Shown here: piece by piece, positions 1 to 8,223 of the stretch
How positions within the stretch are numbered: position 1 is the first letter of the stretch
Layout: every line of letters begins with the position of its first letter
Source of the DNA: Amycolatopsis viridis
GTDB lineage: Bacteria; Actinomycetota; Actinomycetes; Mycobacteriales; Pseudonocardiaceae
Assembly: GCF_011758765.1 (NCBI RefSeq)
Contig: NZ_JAANOU010000001.1
Span: 4,898,001 to 4,962,000 of the forward strand
Direction of reading: 5' to 3'
Length of the DNA: 64,000 nucleotides
Program-made: the position numbers and the translations under genes
The notes under the pieces: generated by a model
Seen by the model: only the letters and a program-made list of their open reading frames with translations
Told to the model about the DNA's origin: nothing
Database searches by the model: none

Positions 1-370
1 TTCCTTCGAGGTGGTCCAGCAGGACGTCGCCGTGGCAGGGCAGCGGCGCGCACCAGCAGCCCAGCGCCCGGCCGGCCAGCTCGGGCAGGCGCGCCAGCAG
101 GTCCGGCTGCCCGGCCAGGTATTCGCGGTAGTGCCGCACCATCGCCTCCCGGTCGTGCCTGGCCTCCTTGACGAACGGGTTCGCGAAGTCGGACTCCGGC
201 CACGGATGCCGGTTGCCGCGGTGTCCGATGTAGGTGATCAGGTCGTGCTCGACCAGCCACGGCACGAGGTGCCGGTGCGGCCCCGACTTGCGGACGTTCA
301 CGAGCACCGCGTGCCCGTCCCGGACGCGCCGGGCCAGTTCGCGTTCCTCGTCGGTCCACTCGTCGGTCAT
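1..370 (-). CDS. DUF4326 domain protein (3' part cut by window edge)
   Basis: Starts at ATG 370 and runs off the left edge, leaving 123 codons. The visible protein has a VNVRKSGPH stretch near residue 24, an IGHRGNRHPWP segment, and near the end GCWCAPLPCHGDVLL, the Cys/His-rich signature of DUF4326. The family has no established biochemical role; the Cys-x-Cys and Cys-His residues suggest a metal or nucleic-acid site, which is inference. Its ATG overlaps the stop of the upstream RNB gene as ATGA, so it is probably co-transcribed and translationally coupled with that ribonuclease. Confidence 0.8.
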   Translation of the reverse strand, partial: MTDEWTDEERELARRVRDGHAVLVNVRKSGPHRHLVPWLVEHDLITYIGHRGNRHPWPESDFANPFVKEARHDREAMVRHYREYLAGQPDLLARLPELAGRALGCWCAPLPCHGDVLLDHLEG

Positions 371-1770
371 GCGCGCTCGAACGACACCTTCCGCTTGTCG
401 GCGTCCACCGCGGTGAGCCGGACCGTGATGCGCCGCCCCTCCGGCAGGTTCTCCCCCGCGCACCGCGCCATCACCGGCGGGTCGGCGAGCATGATCTCCG
501 CGCGGTTGTCCTCCGCCCGCAGCACGACGGCTTCGAAGGTGTCCCCGGCACGGCCGGCGAGCATCCAGGCTTCGACCTGGTCCAGGCACGCCTTTTCCAC
601 GCGAGCCGCGAGCAGGTCCGACGCGTTCATCAGTCCCGGCAGGGCGGGCAGCGCCTCGCGCGCCCACGCCGGAACCGGCTCCCCGGCGGATACCGCCAGG
701 CAGATTTCGGCGGCGAACCGGTCGGCCAGTCGCCGGATCGGGGCGGTGACGTGCGCGTACGGGGCGCCGATGCCGGCGTGTGCGACCGTCTCGGGCAGAT
801 CGCCGTCGAAGGCCGTGTACCCGGCGCCGCGCAGCAGGCGGGTGGTGTCGGTGTACAAGGCCATCGACTCCGGTTGCGCCGGGTCGAGCCCGGCCAGCAG
901 TTCCGCCACGCTCGTGCCGGCGGGCCAGTCGATGCCGAGCGCGCGGGCCGAGCCACGCAGCCAGAGCAGGGTCTCCGCGTCCGGATCCGGCAGGGTGCGC
1001 AGCAGGCCGATCCGGGCGTCGATCATCATCCGCGCCGCGGCCATGCCGGTGAGCAGGGAGATCTCTGCGTTCCAGGCTTCCAGCCTGGTGCGGGGGCGCA
1101 TACCCAGCACCCACTCGCCGCCGTTGGCACCGATGACCCGGTCCGGCAGCTGCGGTTCCACCGCGCCCCGGCGGACCGCCAGCTCGCGGCGCAGCGTGCC
1201 CAGCTCGGGCAGGGCGGCGATCGACGGGTGCGGGGCGGCCGGGTCCTCGGTCGCGTAGTCGAGCTGCTCGGTGGAGCGGACCAGCGCGCGGCGCACGTTC
1301 GCCTGCGTCAGCTCGCCGTCCCGGTCGAGGTCCAGGGTCCACAACACGGCGGGACGGGACTCGCCGGGCAGCAGGCTCGCGGCACCTTCGGACAGCACGG
1401 GCGGGTGCAACGGCACGGTGCCGTCCGGGAGGTAGAGGGTCTGCCCGCGGCGACGCGCCTCGCGGTCGATCGGGCCGTCCGGCGTCACGAACGCGGCCAG
1501 GTCGGCGATCGCGTAGTGCACCCGGAAGCCACCCGCGCGCCGCTCGATCAGGATCGCCTGGTCAAGGTCCTTCGCGCCCGGCGGATCCAGCGTGACCAGG
1601 GGCAGGTCCGTCGCGTCGGCGCGACCGGCGGCGAACTCGGACGGGTCCATCACCATGCGCTCGGCCTCGGCGAGCACGGCCGGGTCGAAGTCCTCCGGCA
1701 GCTCGAACTCGGCGCGCAGCCGGGCGAAGCCGCCGTCCGCCGAGTTCGTGCCGGTCACGACGTGGGACAC
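367..1770 (-). CDS. RNB (RNase II-like) domain ribonuclease
   Basis: A 467-residue protein of the RNase II/R catalytic family, which degrades RNA 3' to 5' using Mg2+. The active-site loop is LDPPGAKDLDQA at residues 61-72: Asp62, Asp68 and Asp70 match three of the four catalytic aspartates of E. coli RNase II, but the fourth position is Gln71. The APIRRLADRF segment near residue 345 carries the conserved arginines of the RNB fold. There are no obvious cold-shock or S1 RNA-binding domains, so this is a short, single-domain form as often seen in actinobacteria. The start is GTG 1770, with G-rich sequence but no clear Shine-Dalgarno. Its stop overlaps the DUF4326 start. Confidence 0.85.
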   Translation of the reverse strand: MSHVVTGTNSADGGFARLRAEFELPEDFDPAVLAEAERMVMDPSEFAAGRADATDLPLVTLDPPGAKDLDQAILIERRAGGFRVHYAIADLAAFVTPDGPIDREARRRGQTLYLPDGTVPLHPPVLSEGAASLLPGESRPAVLWTLDLDRDGELTQANVRRALVRSTEQLDYATEDPAAPHPSIAALPELGTLRRELAVRRGAVEPQLPDRVIGANGGEWVLGMRPRTRLEAWNAEISLLTGMAAARMMIDARIGLLRTLPDPDAETLLWLRGSARALGIDWPAGTSVAELLAGLDPAQPESMALYTDTTRLLRGAGYTAFDGDLPETVAHAGIGAPYAHVTAPIRRLADRFAAEICLAVSAGEPVPAWAREALPALPGLMNASDLLAARVEKACLDQVEAWMLAGRAGDTFEAVVLRAEDNRAEIMLADPPVMARCAGENLPEGRRITVRLTAVDADKRKVSFERA

Positions 1771-1895
1771 CCCCCAACCCTAACCCGGCACCCGCGGATC
1801 GGTCGCCCGATCGTGCTTGCGCCGGACGGGTGTATCTTTCCCGCACACTGTCGAAAACCGATATCGTTTTCATCAATGGGAAGGGTGCGCACACT

Positions 1896-2858
1896 GTGAA
1901 AGTCGCCTTCGTCGGCAAGGGCGGCAGCGGGAAGACCACGCTGACCTCGCTGTTCGCCGCGTACCTTGCCGGTTCCGGCTGCCCGGTCCTGGCCATCGAC
2001 GCCGACATCAACCAGCACCTGGCCGTGGCACTGGGTGCGTCCGCCGAGGAGGCGGCCGCGCTGCCGGCGCTCGGCGAGCACCTCACCCTGATCAAGGACT
2101 GGCTGCGCGGCGACAACCCGCGGATCACCGGCGCCGGCGCGATGATCAAGACGACTCCGCCCGGCCGGGGCTCACGACTGGTGCGGCCGTTCGAGGACAA
2201 CCCGGTCTTCGCGGCCTGCTTCCGGGACGTCGCCGGAGTCCGGCTGGGCGTCACCGGCCAGTTCGCCGAGGACGACCTGGGCGTCGCCTGCTACCACTCC
2301 AAGGTCGGCGCGGCCGAGCTGCTGCTGAACCACCTGGTCGACGACGCCGGCGAATACGTCGTGATGGACATGACGGCCGGCGCCGACGCGTTCGCCTCCG
2401 GGCTGTTCACCCGGTTCGACGTGACGTTCCTGGTGTGCGAGCCGACCCGGCGCAGCATCGGCGTGTACCGGCAGTACGCCGAGTACGCCCGCGACTTCGG
2501 GGTGCGGCTCGCCGCCGTCGGGAACAAGGTCACCGACGACGAGGACGTCGAATTCCTGCGTGCGGAGCTGGGCACCGATCTGCTGTGCTGGCTGACCGGG
2601 TCGGCGCACGTGCGGGCCGCCGAACGCGGCCGGGCCCGGCCGATCACGGCGCTGGAGCCGCACAATCTGGACGCACTCGCCACGCTGCGGTCCACTGTGG
2701 ATTCCACGCAGCGGGACTGGGCGAAGTTCCACCGCCAGGCGGTCGAGTTCCACCTGCGCAACGCCCGGTCGTGGGGCAACGAGCGCACGGGCGAGGACCT
2801 GGCCGCACAGGTGGACCCCGAATTCGTGCCCGGCCCGCCCGCGCTGGCCGGGGCCTAG
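1896..2858 (+). CDS. ParA/CooC-like P-loop ATPase
   Basis: A 320-residue P-loop NTPase of the SIMIBI class. The N-terminus VKVAFVGKGGSGKTTL is a deviant Walker A (KGGxGKT), and the following AIDADIN is the usual switch/Mg2+ strand. I start it at GTG 1896, which has a purine-rich GGGAAGGG about 10 nt upstream and places the P-loop at residues 7-14; an in-frame GTG at 1830 would add 22 non-conserved residues. The closest general models are CooC/MinD-type maturation or partition ATPases, but no ParB partner or parS site is visible. It is followed 21 bp later by an SCO5389-family gene. Substrate and process unknown. Confidence 0.75.
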   Translation: MKVAFVGKGGSGKTTLTSLFAAYLAGSGCPVLAIDADINQHLAVALGASAEEAAALPALGEHLTLIKDWLRGDNPRITGAGAMIKTTPPGRGSRLVRPFEDNPVFAACFRDVAGVRLGVTGQFAEDDLGVACYHSKVGAAELLLNHLVDDAGEYVVMDMTAGADAFASGLFTRFDVTFLVCEPTRRSIGVYRQYAEYARDFGVRLAAVGNKVTDDEDVEFLRAELGTDLLCWLTGSAHVRAAERGRARPITALEPHNLDALATLRSTVDSTQRDWAKFHRQAVEFHLRNARSWGNERTGEDLAAQVDPEFVPGPPALAGA

Positions 2859-2879
2859 TTGGAAACCGGAAGGAGCACG

Positions 2880-3272
2880 ATGTCCCTCGATGTACCCGCC
2901 GACCTGCTCGCCCGCGCCGAATCGGGTGCCGTGACCGACGCCGAGTTCGTCGCCTGCGTGCGCGACTCGCTGCCCTACGCGTGGCAGGTCATCAGCCAGG
3001 TGGCCACCGACCTCGCCGCCGGGACCGCCGGCTTCGCCGACCACGCGACCCCGCCGCCCAGCGAGCAGGAGCGCGGCCAGCTGCTGCGGGCGCTGGCATC
3101 CGACGCCATCCGGGGCGGCCTGGAACGGCACTTCGGGATGAAACTGGCCTTCCAGAACTGCCACCGCGTCGCGGCGTTCCGGCCGGCGGCCGTGGACAGC
3201 GACGACTACCGGGAGTTCATCTCACCGGCCGGTCAGCTCCGCAACCAGAGCCCCGAGCTGCGCGACTGCTGA
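2880..3272 (+). CDS. SCO5389 family protein
   Basis: A 130-residue protein starting at ATG 2880, preceded by AAGGAG at 2870-2875. It has the hallmarks of the actinobacterial SCO5389 family as I recall it: an acidic N-terminus with VTDAEFVACVRDSLPYAW, a central TPPPSEQERGQLLRALASDAIRG stretch, HFGMKLAFQNCHRVAAF, and a C-terminal NQSPELRDC. No catalytic motif or membrane segment is visible and the family has no known function. It follows the ParA/CooC-like ATPase closely on the same strand, so the two probably form an operon. Confidence 0.8.
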   Translation: MSLDVPADLLARAESGAVTDAEFVACVRDSLPYAWQVISQVATDLAAGTAGFADHATPPPSEQERGQLLRALASDAIRGGLERHFGMKLAFQNCHRVAAFRPAAVDSDDYREFISPAGQLRNQSPELRDC

Positions 3273-3282
3273 GCGGGTCGAG

Positions 3283-3312
3283 GAGCCCCGGACCAGACCC
3301 GGTCCGGGGCTC
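3283..3312. terminator. Bidirectional hairpin terminator
   Basis: Perfect 12-bp stem GAGCCCCGGACC / GGTCCGGGGCTC with loop AGACCC, lying between the converging ends of the SCO5389-family gene (+) and the SPOR-like gene (-). There is no long U-tract, as is common in actinobacteria. Confidence 0.75.
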
Positions 3313-3315
3313 TGC

Positions 3316-3513
3316 TCATTTCCACCTGGCGTCTTCCTCATCGGCCTTGCGGGTCCGCTCCCGCGCGATCTCGAGCGCGCGCTTCGCCGTCGCCTCGTCG
3401 GGATAGGGGCCGAGGAGGTCGATGGACCGCGACCGCTCGAGGTGCTCCACCTCGCCGGTGCGGGTGTTGTAGTACCAGCCCTGGTCCGGGTTCGGGTCCG
3501 TGGATTTCGCCAT
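3316..3513 (-). CDS. Small SPOR-like actinobacterial protein
   Basis: A 65-residue hydrophilic protein starting at ATG 3513. It contains WYYNTRTGEVEH, then a DLLGPYPDEATAKRALEIARER segment resembling the SPOR-like small proteins common in actinobacteria, and an acidic/basic C-terminal tail. No membrane segment or signal peptide is seen. Function is unknown; a link to the peptidoglycan-binding SPOR domain rests on this short similarity only. It is separated by 39 bp from the end of the secretion-type operon on the same strand and may be its own unit. Confidence 0.6.
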   Translation of the reverse strand: MAKSTDPNPDQGWYYNTRTGEVEHLERSRSIDLLGPYPDEATAKRALEIARERTRKADEEDARWK

Positions 3514-3531
3514 GCCCCGAGCTTCGCACCC

Positions 3532-3547
3532 GGCGCGGACCCGCGCC
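3532..3547 (-). terminator. Short hairpin after the secretion-type operon
   Basis: GGCGCG / CGCGCC stem with a GACC loop, 5 bp beyond the end of the last gene of the minus-strand operon (stop at 3553). Possible terminator; the stem is short and no U-run follows. Confidence 0.35.
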
Positions 3548-3552
3548 AGCGG

Positions 3553-4545
3553 TCAGGGGCGGTAACGGTACGGCAGCTCCGTCGGCTGACCGGTCGGGCC
3601 GAAGTCGTGCTCCGGCTGGTCCTCCTCGAACCAGTCCCGGTTCGCCCTCGCAGGCGCCGCCGGCTCCGCATCGGCCGTGCGGCCGCCGAGGGGAATACCG
3701 GATGCCGGGGTGGGCTGGGGCTGCGGCGGCAACGGCTCCGTGAACCGCGGCCGCTCATCCGCCGGTTCCATCGTGCGCCACGCCTGCGGGTCGGTGACCG
3801 GCCGCGTCTCCGGCTGCGCGGGCAGCGCCGCGCCGGCCCCGGGAACGGCGCGCGCGCCCGGTTCGGACACCGGCGCCCAGCCGCTCTCCCGCGCCGGCAC
3901 CGGCCCGGCGCTCGTCTCGGGCGGTGTTCGCGGTGCCGCGAGCTTCTTCGGCGGCTCCGGCAGCGGCGGCACCTCGGGCGACGGCGTGGTCGGCGTGGTC
4001 CGCCACACCGGGGCCGGCGGAATGATCATCGGCGCGGCCCGGGGCGCTTCCGGGGCCGGGGCGGCGGCCTGCGGTTCACGGCGGGTCTGCCCGCGCGCCG
4101 GGATCGGGTCCAGGCACGGCACCAGAACCGTGGTGTTCTCCGGCTCCTCGACCTTCCGCCCGCTGCGCTCGCGGTAGATCATGTCGCCGTCGCCGTCGAT
4201 CTCGACCAGGTAGCCGACCTCCGCGAGTTGCTCCTCGTCCAGGTTGACGAGCTTCTCGTAGCGCGACGGCACGGTCCGGTACACCGGCCACGACAACGAC
4301 CGGTGCTGCTGGTGGAACTGCGACAGCAGACCGGCCATCTGCTGCTGCCACGGCAACGACATCGACTCGGCCAGCGACCGCGGCAGCACGACGTAACCCT
4401 CGTCCACGCCGGGCAGCGTCTGCGACAGGTAGTCGGCCAGCGGAGTGCTGGACGCGGGCGGCCCCGAACGCGGCGGGGGCGGCGGGGCACCGAACAGATC
4501 GCCCAGCTGCGCCGGCTTCTTGCGCTTACCGAACTTCTTCGCCAC
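3553..4545 (-). CDS. Unrecognised proline-rich protein of the T4SS-like operon
   Basis: A 330-residue protein starting at GTG 4545, with a strong AGGAGG Shine-Dalgarno that overlaps the stop of the upstream NlpC/P60 gene. It opens with a basic MAKKFGKRKK segment and a proline-rich linker. A folded part follows at about residues 35-150 (SQTLPGVDEGYVVLPRSLAE, SLPWQQQMAGLLSQFH and an acidic EIDGDGDMIYRE). The rest, about 170 residues, is low-complexity, rich in Pro, Ala and Glu. No signal peptide or membrane segment is visible, so it should be cytoplasmic. I do not recognise the family. As the last gene of the secretion-type operon it may be an adaptor or cytoplasmic component, which is inference. 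Confidence 0.65.
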   Translation of the reverse strand: MAKKFGKRKKPAQLGDLFGAPPPPPRSGPPASSTPLADYLSQTLPGVDEGYVVLPRSLAESMSLPWQQQMAGLLSQFHQQHRSLSWPVYRTVPSRYEKLVNLDEEQLAEVGYLVEIDGDGDMIYRERSGRKVEEPENTTVLVPCLDPIPARGQTRREPQAAAPAPEAPRAAPMIIPPAPVWRTTPTTPSPEVPPLPEPPKKLAAPRTPPETSAGPVPARESGWAPVSEPGARAVPGAGAALPAQPETRPVTDPQAWRTMEPADERPRFTEPLPPQPQPTPASGIPLGGRTADAEPAAPARANRDWFEEDQPEHDFGPTGQPTELPYRYRP

Positions 4546-4558
4546 CGGGAATCACCTC

Positions 4559-5557
4559 CTACACACCGGGCCGGACTGCCTGCGGCACGAGTTCGTCTTC
4601 GGTCCAGGAAACCTTCCGGACGTGCACCGGCACACCGTCCTGCTGCGCCTCCACGATCTTCCCGTCGCCAAGGTACATCGCGACGTGGTGGATGGTCGCC
4701 GGGTTCGAGGCGTCGTACGCCCAGAACAGCAGGTCACCGGGCTGGGCGTCGCGCACCGGAAGCATCGCGCCGTTGTGGTACTGGTCCCGCGACACCCGGC
4801 TGAGCGTGATACCCGCCGCCTCGTACGCCCGCAGCATCAGACCCGAGCAGTCGTAGGAGTTCGGGCCGGTCGCCCCCCACACGTAGGGTTTGCCCTGCTC
4901 CCCCAACGCGAACTGGATGGCCGCCGCGGCGGCGTTGTTCGGCGGCAGCACCAGGCCCGCGCTCTGCCCGCAGCCGACCATGTCCGCGACCTGCCCGAGG
5001 TTCTCCACCAGGTGGGCGGCCATCTGCTCCCACTTGTGGTACCGGTCCGGGAAGGCCGACCGCTCGACGTCCTGCGCCGAGGCGCCGGGGCGCTGCTTGT
5101 CCCAGTCCGGCACGGCGAGCAGCACGTCGTAGAACTTGTTGATCTGGTACGGGATGTCCTGCAACTGCGCGACCGTGCCCCAGCCCATCGACGGCCGCAT
5201 CTGGAAGATGCCCAGCGAATCACGATCGCCGTAGTTCAGGTTGTGCATGCCCGACTCGGTCATCCCGGCCTGGATCGCGATCTGCCACGCCCGTGGGGAC
5301 AGGCCACGCTGCTTGCCGATCTCGATGATCTGCCCGACGATGAACTGCTGGTCGCCGGTGAGCCGCGCGGCCTGCGCCGCGCCCTGGTCGCCGCCCGGCA
5401 CGCTCGGCCCGATCGCGGCATCACAGCTGACGTTGCGGTAGGCGGCCTGCATCTGGGCCTGCTGCTGGTCGGTCACGACCTTGCTGAGCACCCCGACGGT
5501 CGCCACGCCGGCGAACAGGACGGCGGCCAGGCCGCCGGCGAGGACACCGATCCGCAT
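4559..5557 (-). CDS. VirB1-like bifunctional peptidoglycan hydrolase (lysozyme-like + NlpC/P60)
   Basis: A 332-residue protein starting at ATG 5557. An N-terminal membrane anchor (about residues 5-25, AGGLAAVLFAGVATVGVLS) precedes a lytic-transglycosylase-like domain (about 70-190) with AIQAGMTESGMHNLNYGDRD and SLGIFQMRPS. A C-terminal NlpC/P60 domain (about 210-325) follows, with the catalytic Cys in YDCSGL and the His in IHHVAMYLG. In Gram-positive conjugation systems such two-domain hydrolases (VirB1/TcpG type) open the cell wall locally for the secretion channel. It starts 3 bp after the VirB8-like gene ends. The domain calls are firm; the transfer role rests on context. Confidence 0.85.
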   Translation of the reverse strand: MRIGVLAGGLAAVLFAGVATVGVLSKVVTDQQQAQMQAAYRNVSCDAAIGPSVPGGDQGAAQAARLTGDQQFIVGQIIEIGKQRGLSPRAWQIAIQAGMTESGMHNLNYGDRDSLGIFQMRPSMGWGTVAQLQDIPYQINKFYDVLLAVPDWDKQRPGASAQDVERSAFPDRYHKWEQMAAHLVENLGQVADMVGCGQSAGLVLPPNNAAAAAIQFALGEQGKPYVWGATGPNSYDCSGLMLRAYEAAGITLSRVSRDQYHNGAMLPVRDAQPGDLLFWAYDASNPATIHHVAMYLGDGKIVEAQQDGVPVHVRKVSWTEDELVPQAVRPGV

Positions 5558-5560
5558 GGG

Positions 5561-6157
5561 TCAGCTCGCCTGGTCGAAGCCGGTCACGAGCCAGCCGGCC
5601 GTGGTCTTCGCGACGGTGATCGACAGCTTCGGCCCGTCGGTGGGGACGAGCACCTCGACGGAACTGGTGTAGGACTTGGTGACCGTGGGCTCGCCGGTCA
5701 CCCGGGTGGCCGGGATGTTCGCCGGGTCCACAGTGGACATCTCCGGCAGGTACTCGGCAGTCGTGAGTGGACGGAGGCCGTCCAGCCACTGGGCGTTGGT
5801 GATCCCGGCCGGGTGGGTGGCCCACGCGGTGGCCCACTGCCTGGCGACCTGCAGCGCCGCCGGGTCCGGTGCGGCGGACGTCGGCTGCACCAGGGGCGCG
5901 GTGAGCCGGGTCGGCAGGGGTGTCGTTGTGGCGCTGCTCGGCAGCGGTGTCGTGGTGCCGTCGGCGCCCTGCACGCGGACCGGGGCCGGCCCGGAACGGT
6001 TGGGGTTGCCCAGCAGGTGCGGCACGACGATGCCGATCGCGACGATCAGCACGATGACCGCGACGGCGCTGCCGACGAGGTGGGCGGGCGAGCGCAGCGG
6101 GAAACCCCAGATGCGGCGGTAGACGGCGGCGCGGCCGCGGTTGGTCCGGATCGGCAT
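5561..6157 (-). CDS. Bitopic membrane protein, VirB8/TcpC-like
   Basis: A 198-residue protein starting at ATG 6157, 5 bp after the stop of the TrbL-like gene. It has a short cytoplasmic basic N-terminus, one membrane segment at about residues 29-50 (VGSAVAVIVLIVAIGIVVPHLL), a Thr/Pro-rich linker, and an extracytoplasmic domain of about 110 residues ending LSITVAKTTAGWLVTGFDQ. That C-terminal part is consistent with the NTF2-like fold of VirB8 and TcpC, the scaffold of T4SS channels. Sequence similarity in this family is weak, so the assignment relies on topology, size and operon position. Confidence 0.65.
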   Translation of the reverse strand: MPIRTNRGRAAVYRRIWGFPLRSPAHLVGSAVAVIVLIVAIGIVVPHLLGNPNRSGPAPVRVQGADGTTTPLPSSATTTPLPTRLTAPLVQPTSAAPDPAALQVARQWATAWATHPAGITNAQWLDGLRPLTTAEYLPEMSTVDPANIPATRVTGEPTVTKSYTSSVEVLVPTDGPKLSITVAKTTAGWLVTGFDQAS

Positions 6158-6162
6158 CTACC

Positions 6163-8223
6163 TCACCCCACGATCCGGTCGGTGTCCCGGAGATCCTCGC
6201 GCACCTCGAGCCCGCGCGAAGGCCGGTACAGCACGTGAACCGGCTTGCCGGCGACGAGTTCCCGCCCGGCGCGGCGCGGTTCCGGCCGCTGCACGGGGGT
6301 CGCGGACACACCCGGACGCGAAATGCGCGACGGGATGACCACCGGATCGGGTTCGTCCCAGCCCCGGTCGTAGACCGGCGAGGTGTCCACGCGGCGGCTC
6401 GGCGGCTGCGCGACCGGCGGCATCCACCCGTCGGCGCGGCGCGTGGTGCCCGGCGGCGCCGAGTAGACGAACGCGTCCGGATCGGCGCCCTGCGGGACGT
6501 AGCCGGCGTAGGCGGGCTGGTTGCCACCGCCGGAGGGCAGCCCACGGCGGGTCCGGGCGGGCAGCGCGGGCCCACCACCCGGCCACGGCGCACCGGACCA
6601 GGCAGCCGCGGGACGGGCGGCCATCGCACCAGCACCGTCGAGCCGCTGCGCGGTGGCGAACACGGTCGCTTCGGGACGCCCGCGACCGGCCGACCCGGTC
6701 GGGCTGGCCACCTCGCTCTCCTCGCCCTCGCGCACGCTGTCCCAGAACTCGTCCTGCGGCGTCGGCCCCTGCTTCTTGCGGAACCGGCTGAACAGCCCCC
6801 CACTCGGCGCCGGAATGGACGACCCGACCATGCCGACCGACATCTCGACCATCTGCCACAGGCGGCGCACCGGCCGCCCGACGAGGAAGAGCAGCACGGT
6901 CACCAGACCCGCCATGACCATCTGGGTGAGGATCGACAGCGAATTCCCCGCGGCGAAGATCGCCTGCAGCAGCAGCGCGTGCACGCCGGCGAGCACCGAC
7001 AGGACGAGCAAGTTGAACCCGACCGCACCGATCAACCGGGCGACCCGGCGCAGGATGTCGTGGTGGATCAGGGCCACCAGACCGATCAGCGGAGCGGTCA
7101 GCACGAAGAGCCGGATCAGCACCTGGGCCAGGAGCACGGAAGCCTTGGCCAGCAACTGGAACAACGCGTAGACCAGGCTCTGGCCGAGCGCCAGGAATCC
7201 CGAACCCGTCCGGCTACCACCTTCACCCGTGAAGTACTGGGTGGCAGGACCGAGCTGAGTGGAGATGTTCTTGTAGGCCGCCTTTTTCCCGTCCACGACC
7301 CCCTGGTTCGCGTCATCGCCGTTGCGGATCTGGTCCCAGGTGAAGGCTTGCGCGTCGAGCAGCGGGCGGCCGAACTGCTGCGCCTGCGAGGAGTCCGGGG
7401 CGCCGAATTCGCCTCGCAACCAGTTGCTGTAGATCACCTGGTTGTACAGGTCGGTCGGCAGCATCTCACGCACGATACGGTCGCCGGAGTTGTCCACGAA
7501 TCCGGCTTGGATGTTCGTGCTGGTCTGCACGATGGCTCGGTCGATGGGATCGAAGTACTGCAGCATGGCCATAGACGAGGCCGCGAGCCAGACGGCCCCC
7601 AGGGCGTAGAGCCCGCGTTTGCTCACGGCCGACAGATCACCCCGCCAGATGTTGCGGAACATCATGATGGCGAGCACCAGCGCGAACAGGCCGAACAGCT
7701 GGGCGTAGATGTTGTTGTAAACCTTTTCCGCGCCCGACTTGACGGCGTTGTAGATGGGGTTGAGGAGGCCGCCTTCCATCACGGTGTAGTGCAGCGAGTT
7801 GGTCGCTCCGACGATGTTCTTGCCGATGTTGAACAGCTGGTTGCCGGCCCAGGTGTCGATGGTCGTGTTCGGGCTGGTAATCCCGGACAACGGGCCGCAG
7901 TCGGTCTGGTAGACGTACCAGACGGTGCCCGCATAGCTGTAGTCGAGGTAACCACTGCCGTTCTCGCCGTGACGCGCCGGCGGATCCAGTGCGCCCACCA
8001 GCCCGGAACCGGGCCGCTCCGGATTCGGGGCGTCGCCGCAGGCGGCGGCTGACGCGGAGGGCGCCAGGACGGTGGTCTGGACGGCCAGCACCAGGGCGAC
8101 GCCCAGCACGGCCGTCCAGCGGGGTGGTCTCTTGCGGCGGCTGCCGCGGTTCGTCAGACCCCTGCGGAGCGCGTGCCAGCACCCGGCCAGGGCGAGCACG
8201 CTCAGGACCGTCACGAGCGTCAT
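6163..8223 (-). CDS. Polytopic membrane protein, TrbL/VirB6-like
   Basis: A 686-residue protein. I start it at ATG 8223, which overlaps the stop of the VirB4-like gene as ATGA; the open frame extends further upstream only as an antisense shadow. The N-terminus has a hydrophobic segment and then a second one ending APSASAAA (about residues 38-58). An external loop follows, then two membrane segments (IYAQLFGLFALVLAIMMF and ALGAVWLAASSMAML), a second large loop, and a cluster of hydrophobic segments at about residues 335-470. The last 200 or so residues are polar and proline-rich, probably cytoplasmic. This matches TrbL/VirB6, the inner channel of type IV secretion systems. Confidence 0.75.
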   Translation of the reverse strand: MTLVTVLSVLALAGCWHALRRGLTNRGSRRKRPPRWTAVLGVALVLAVQTTVLAPSASAAACGDAPNPERPGSGLVGALDPPARHGENGSGYLDYSYAGTVWYVYQTDCGPLSGITSPNTTIDTWAGNQLFNIGKNIVGATNSLHYTVMEGGLLNPIYNAVKSGAEKVYNNIYAQLFGLFALVLAIMMFRNIWRGDLSAVSKRGLYALGAVWLAASSMAMLQYFDPIDRAIVQTSTNIQAGFVDNSGDRIVREMLPTDLYNQVIYSNWLRGEFGAPDSSQAQQFGRPLLDAQAFTWDQIRNGDDANQGVVDGKKAAYKNISTQLGPATQYFTGEGGSRTGSGFLALGQSLVYALFQLLAKASVLLAQVLIRLFVLTAPLIGLVALIHHDILRRVARLIGAVGFNLLVLSVLAGVHALLLQAIFAAGNSLSILTQMVMAGLVTVLLFLVGRPVRRLWQMVEMSVGMVGSSIPAPSGGLFSRFRKKQGPTPQDEFWDSVREGEESEVASPTGSAGRGRPEATVFATAQRLDGAGAMAARPAAAWSGAPWPGGGPALPARTRRGLPSGGGNQPAYAGYVPQGADPDAFVYSAPPGTTRRADGWMPPVAQPPSRRVDTSPVYDRGWDEPDPVVIPSRISRPGVSATPVQRPEPRRAGRELVAGKPVHVLYRPSRGLEVREDLRDTDRIVG

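Noticed and set aside
1896-2858. Plasmid or element partition gene (ParA)
   Set aside because: No ParB, parS repeats, replication or integrase genes are near, and the SCO5389-family partner points to a chromosomal conserved pair.
6235-8052. Long plus-strand frame opposite the TrbL-like gene
   Set aside because: Composition is Arg/His/Gln-rich without domains; the minus strand has a clear membrane protein with coupled start.
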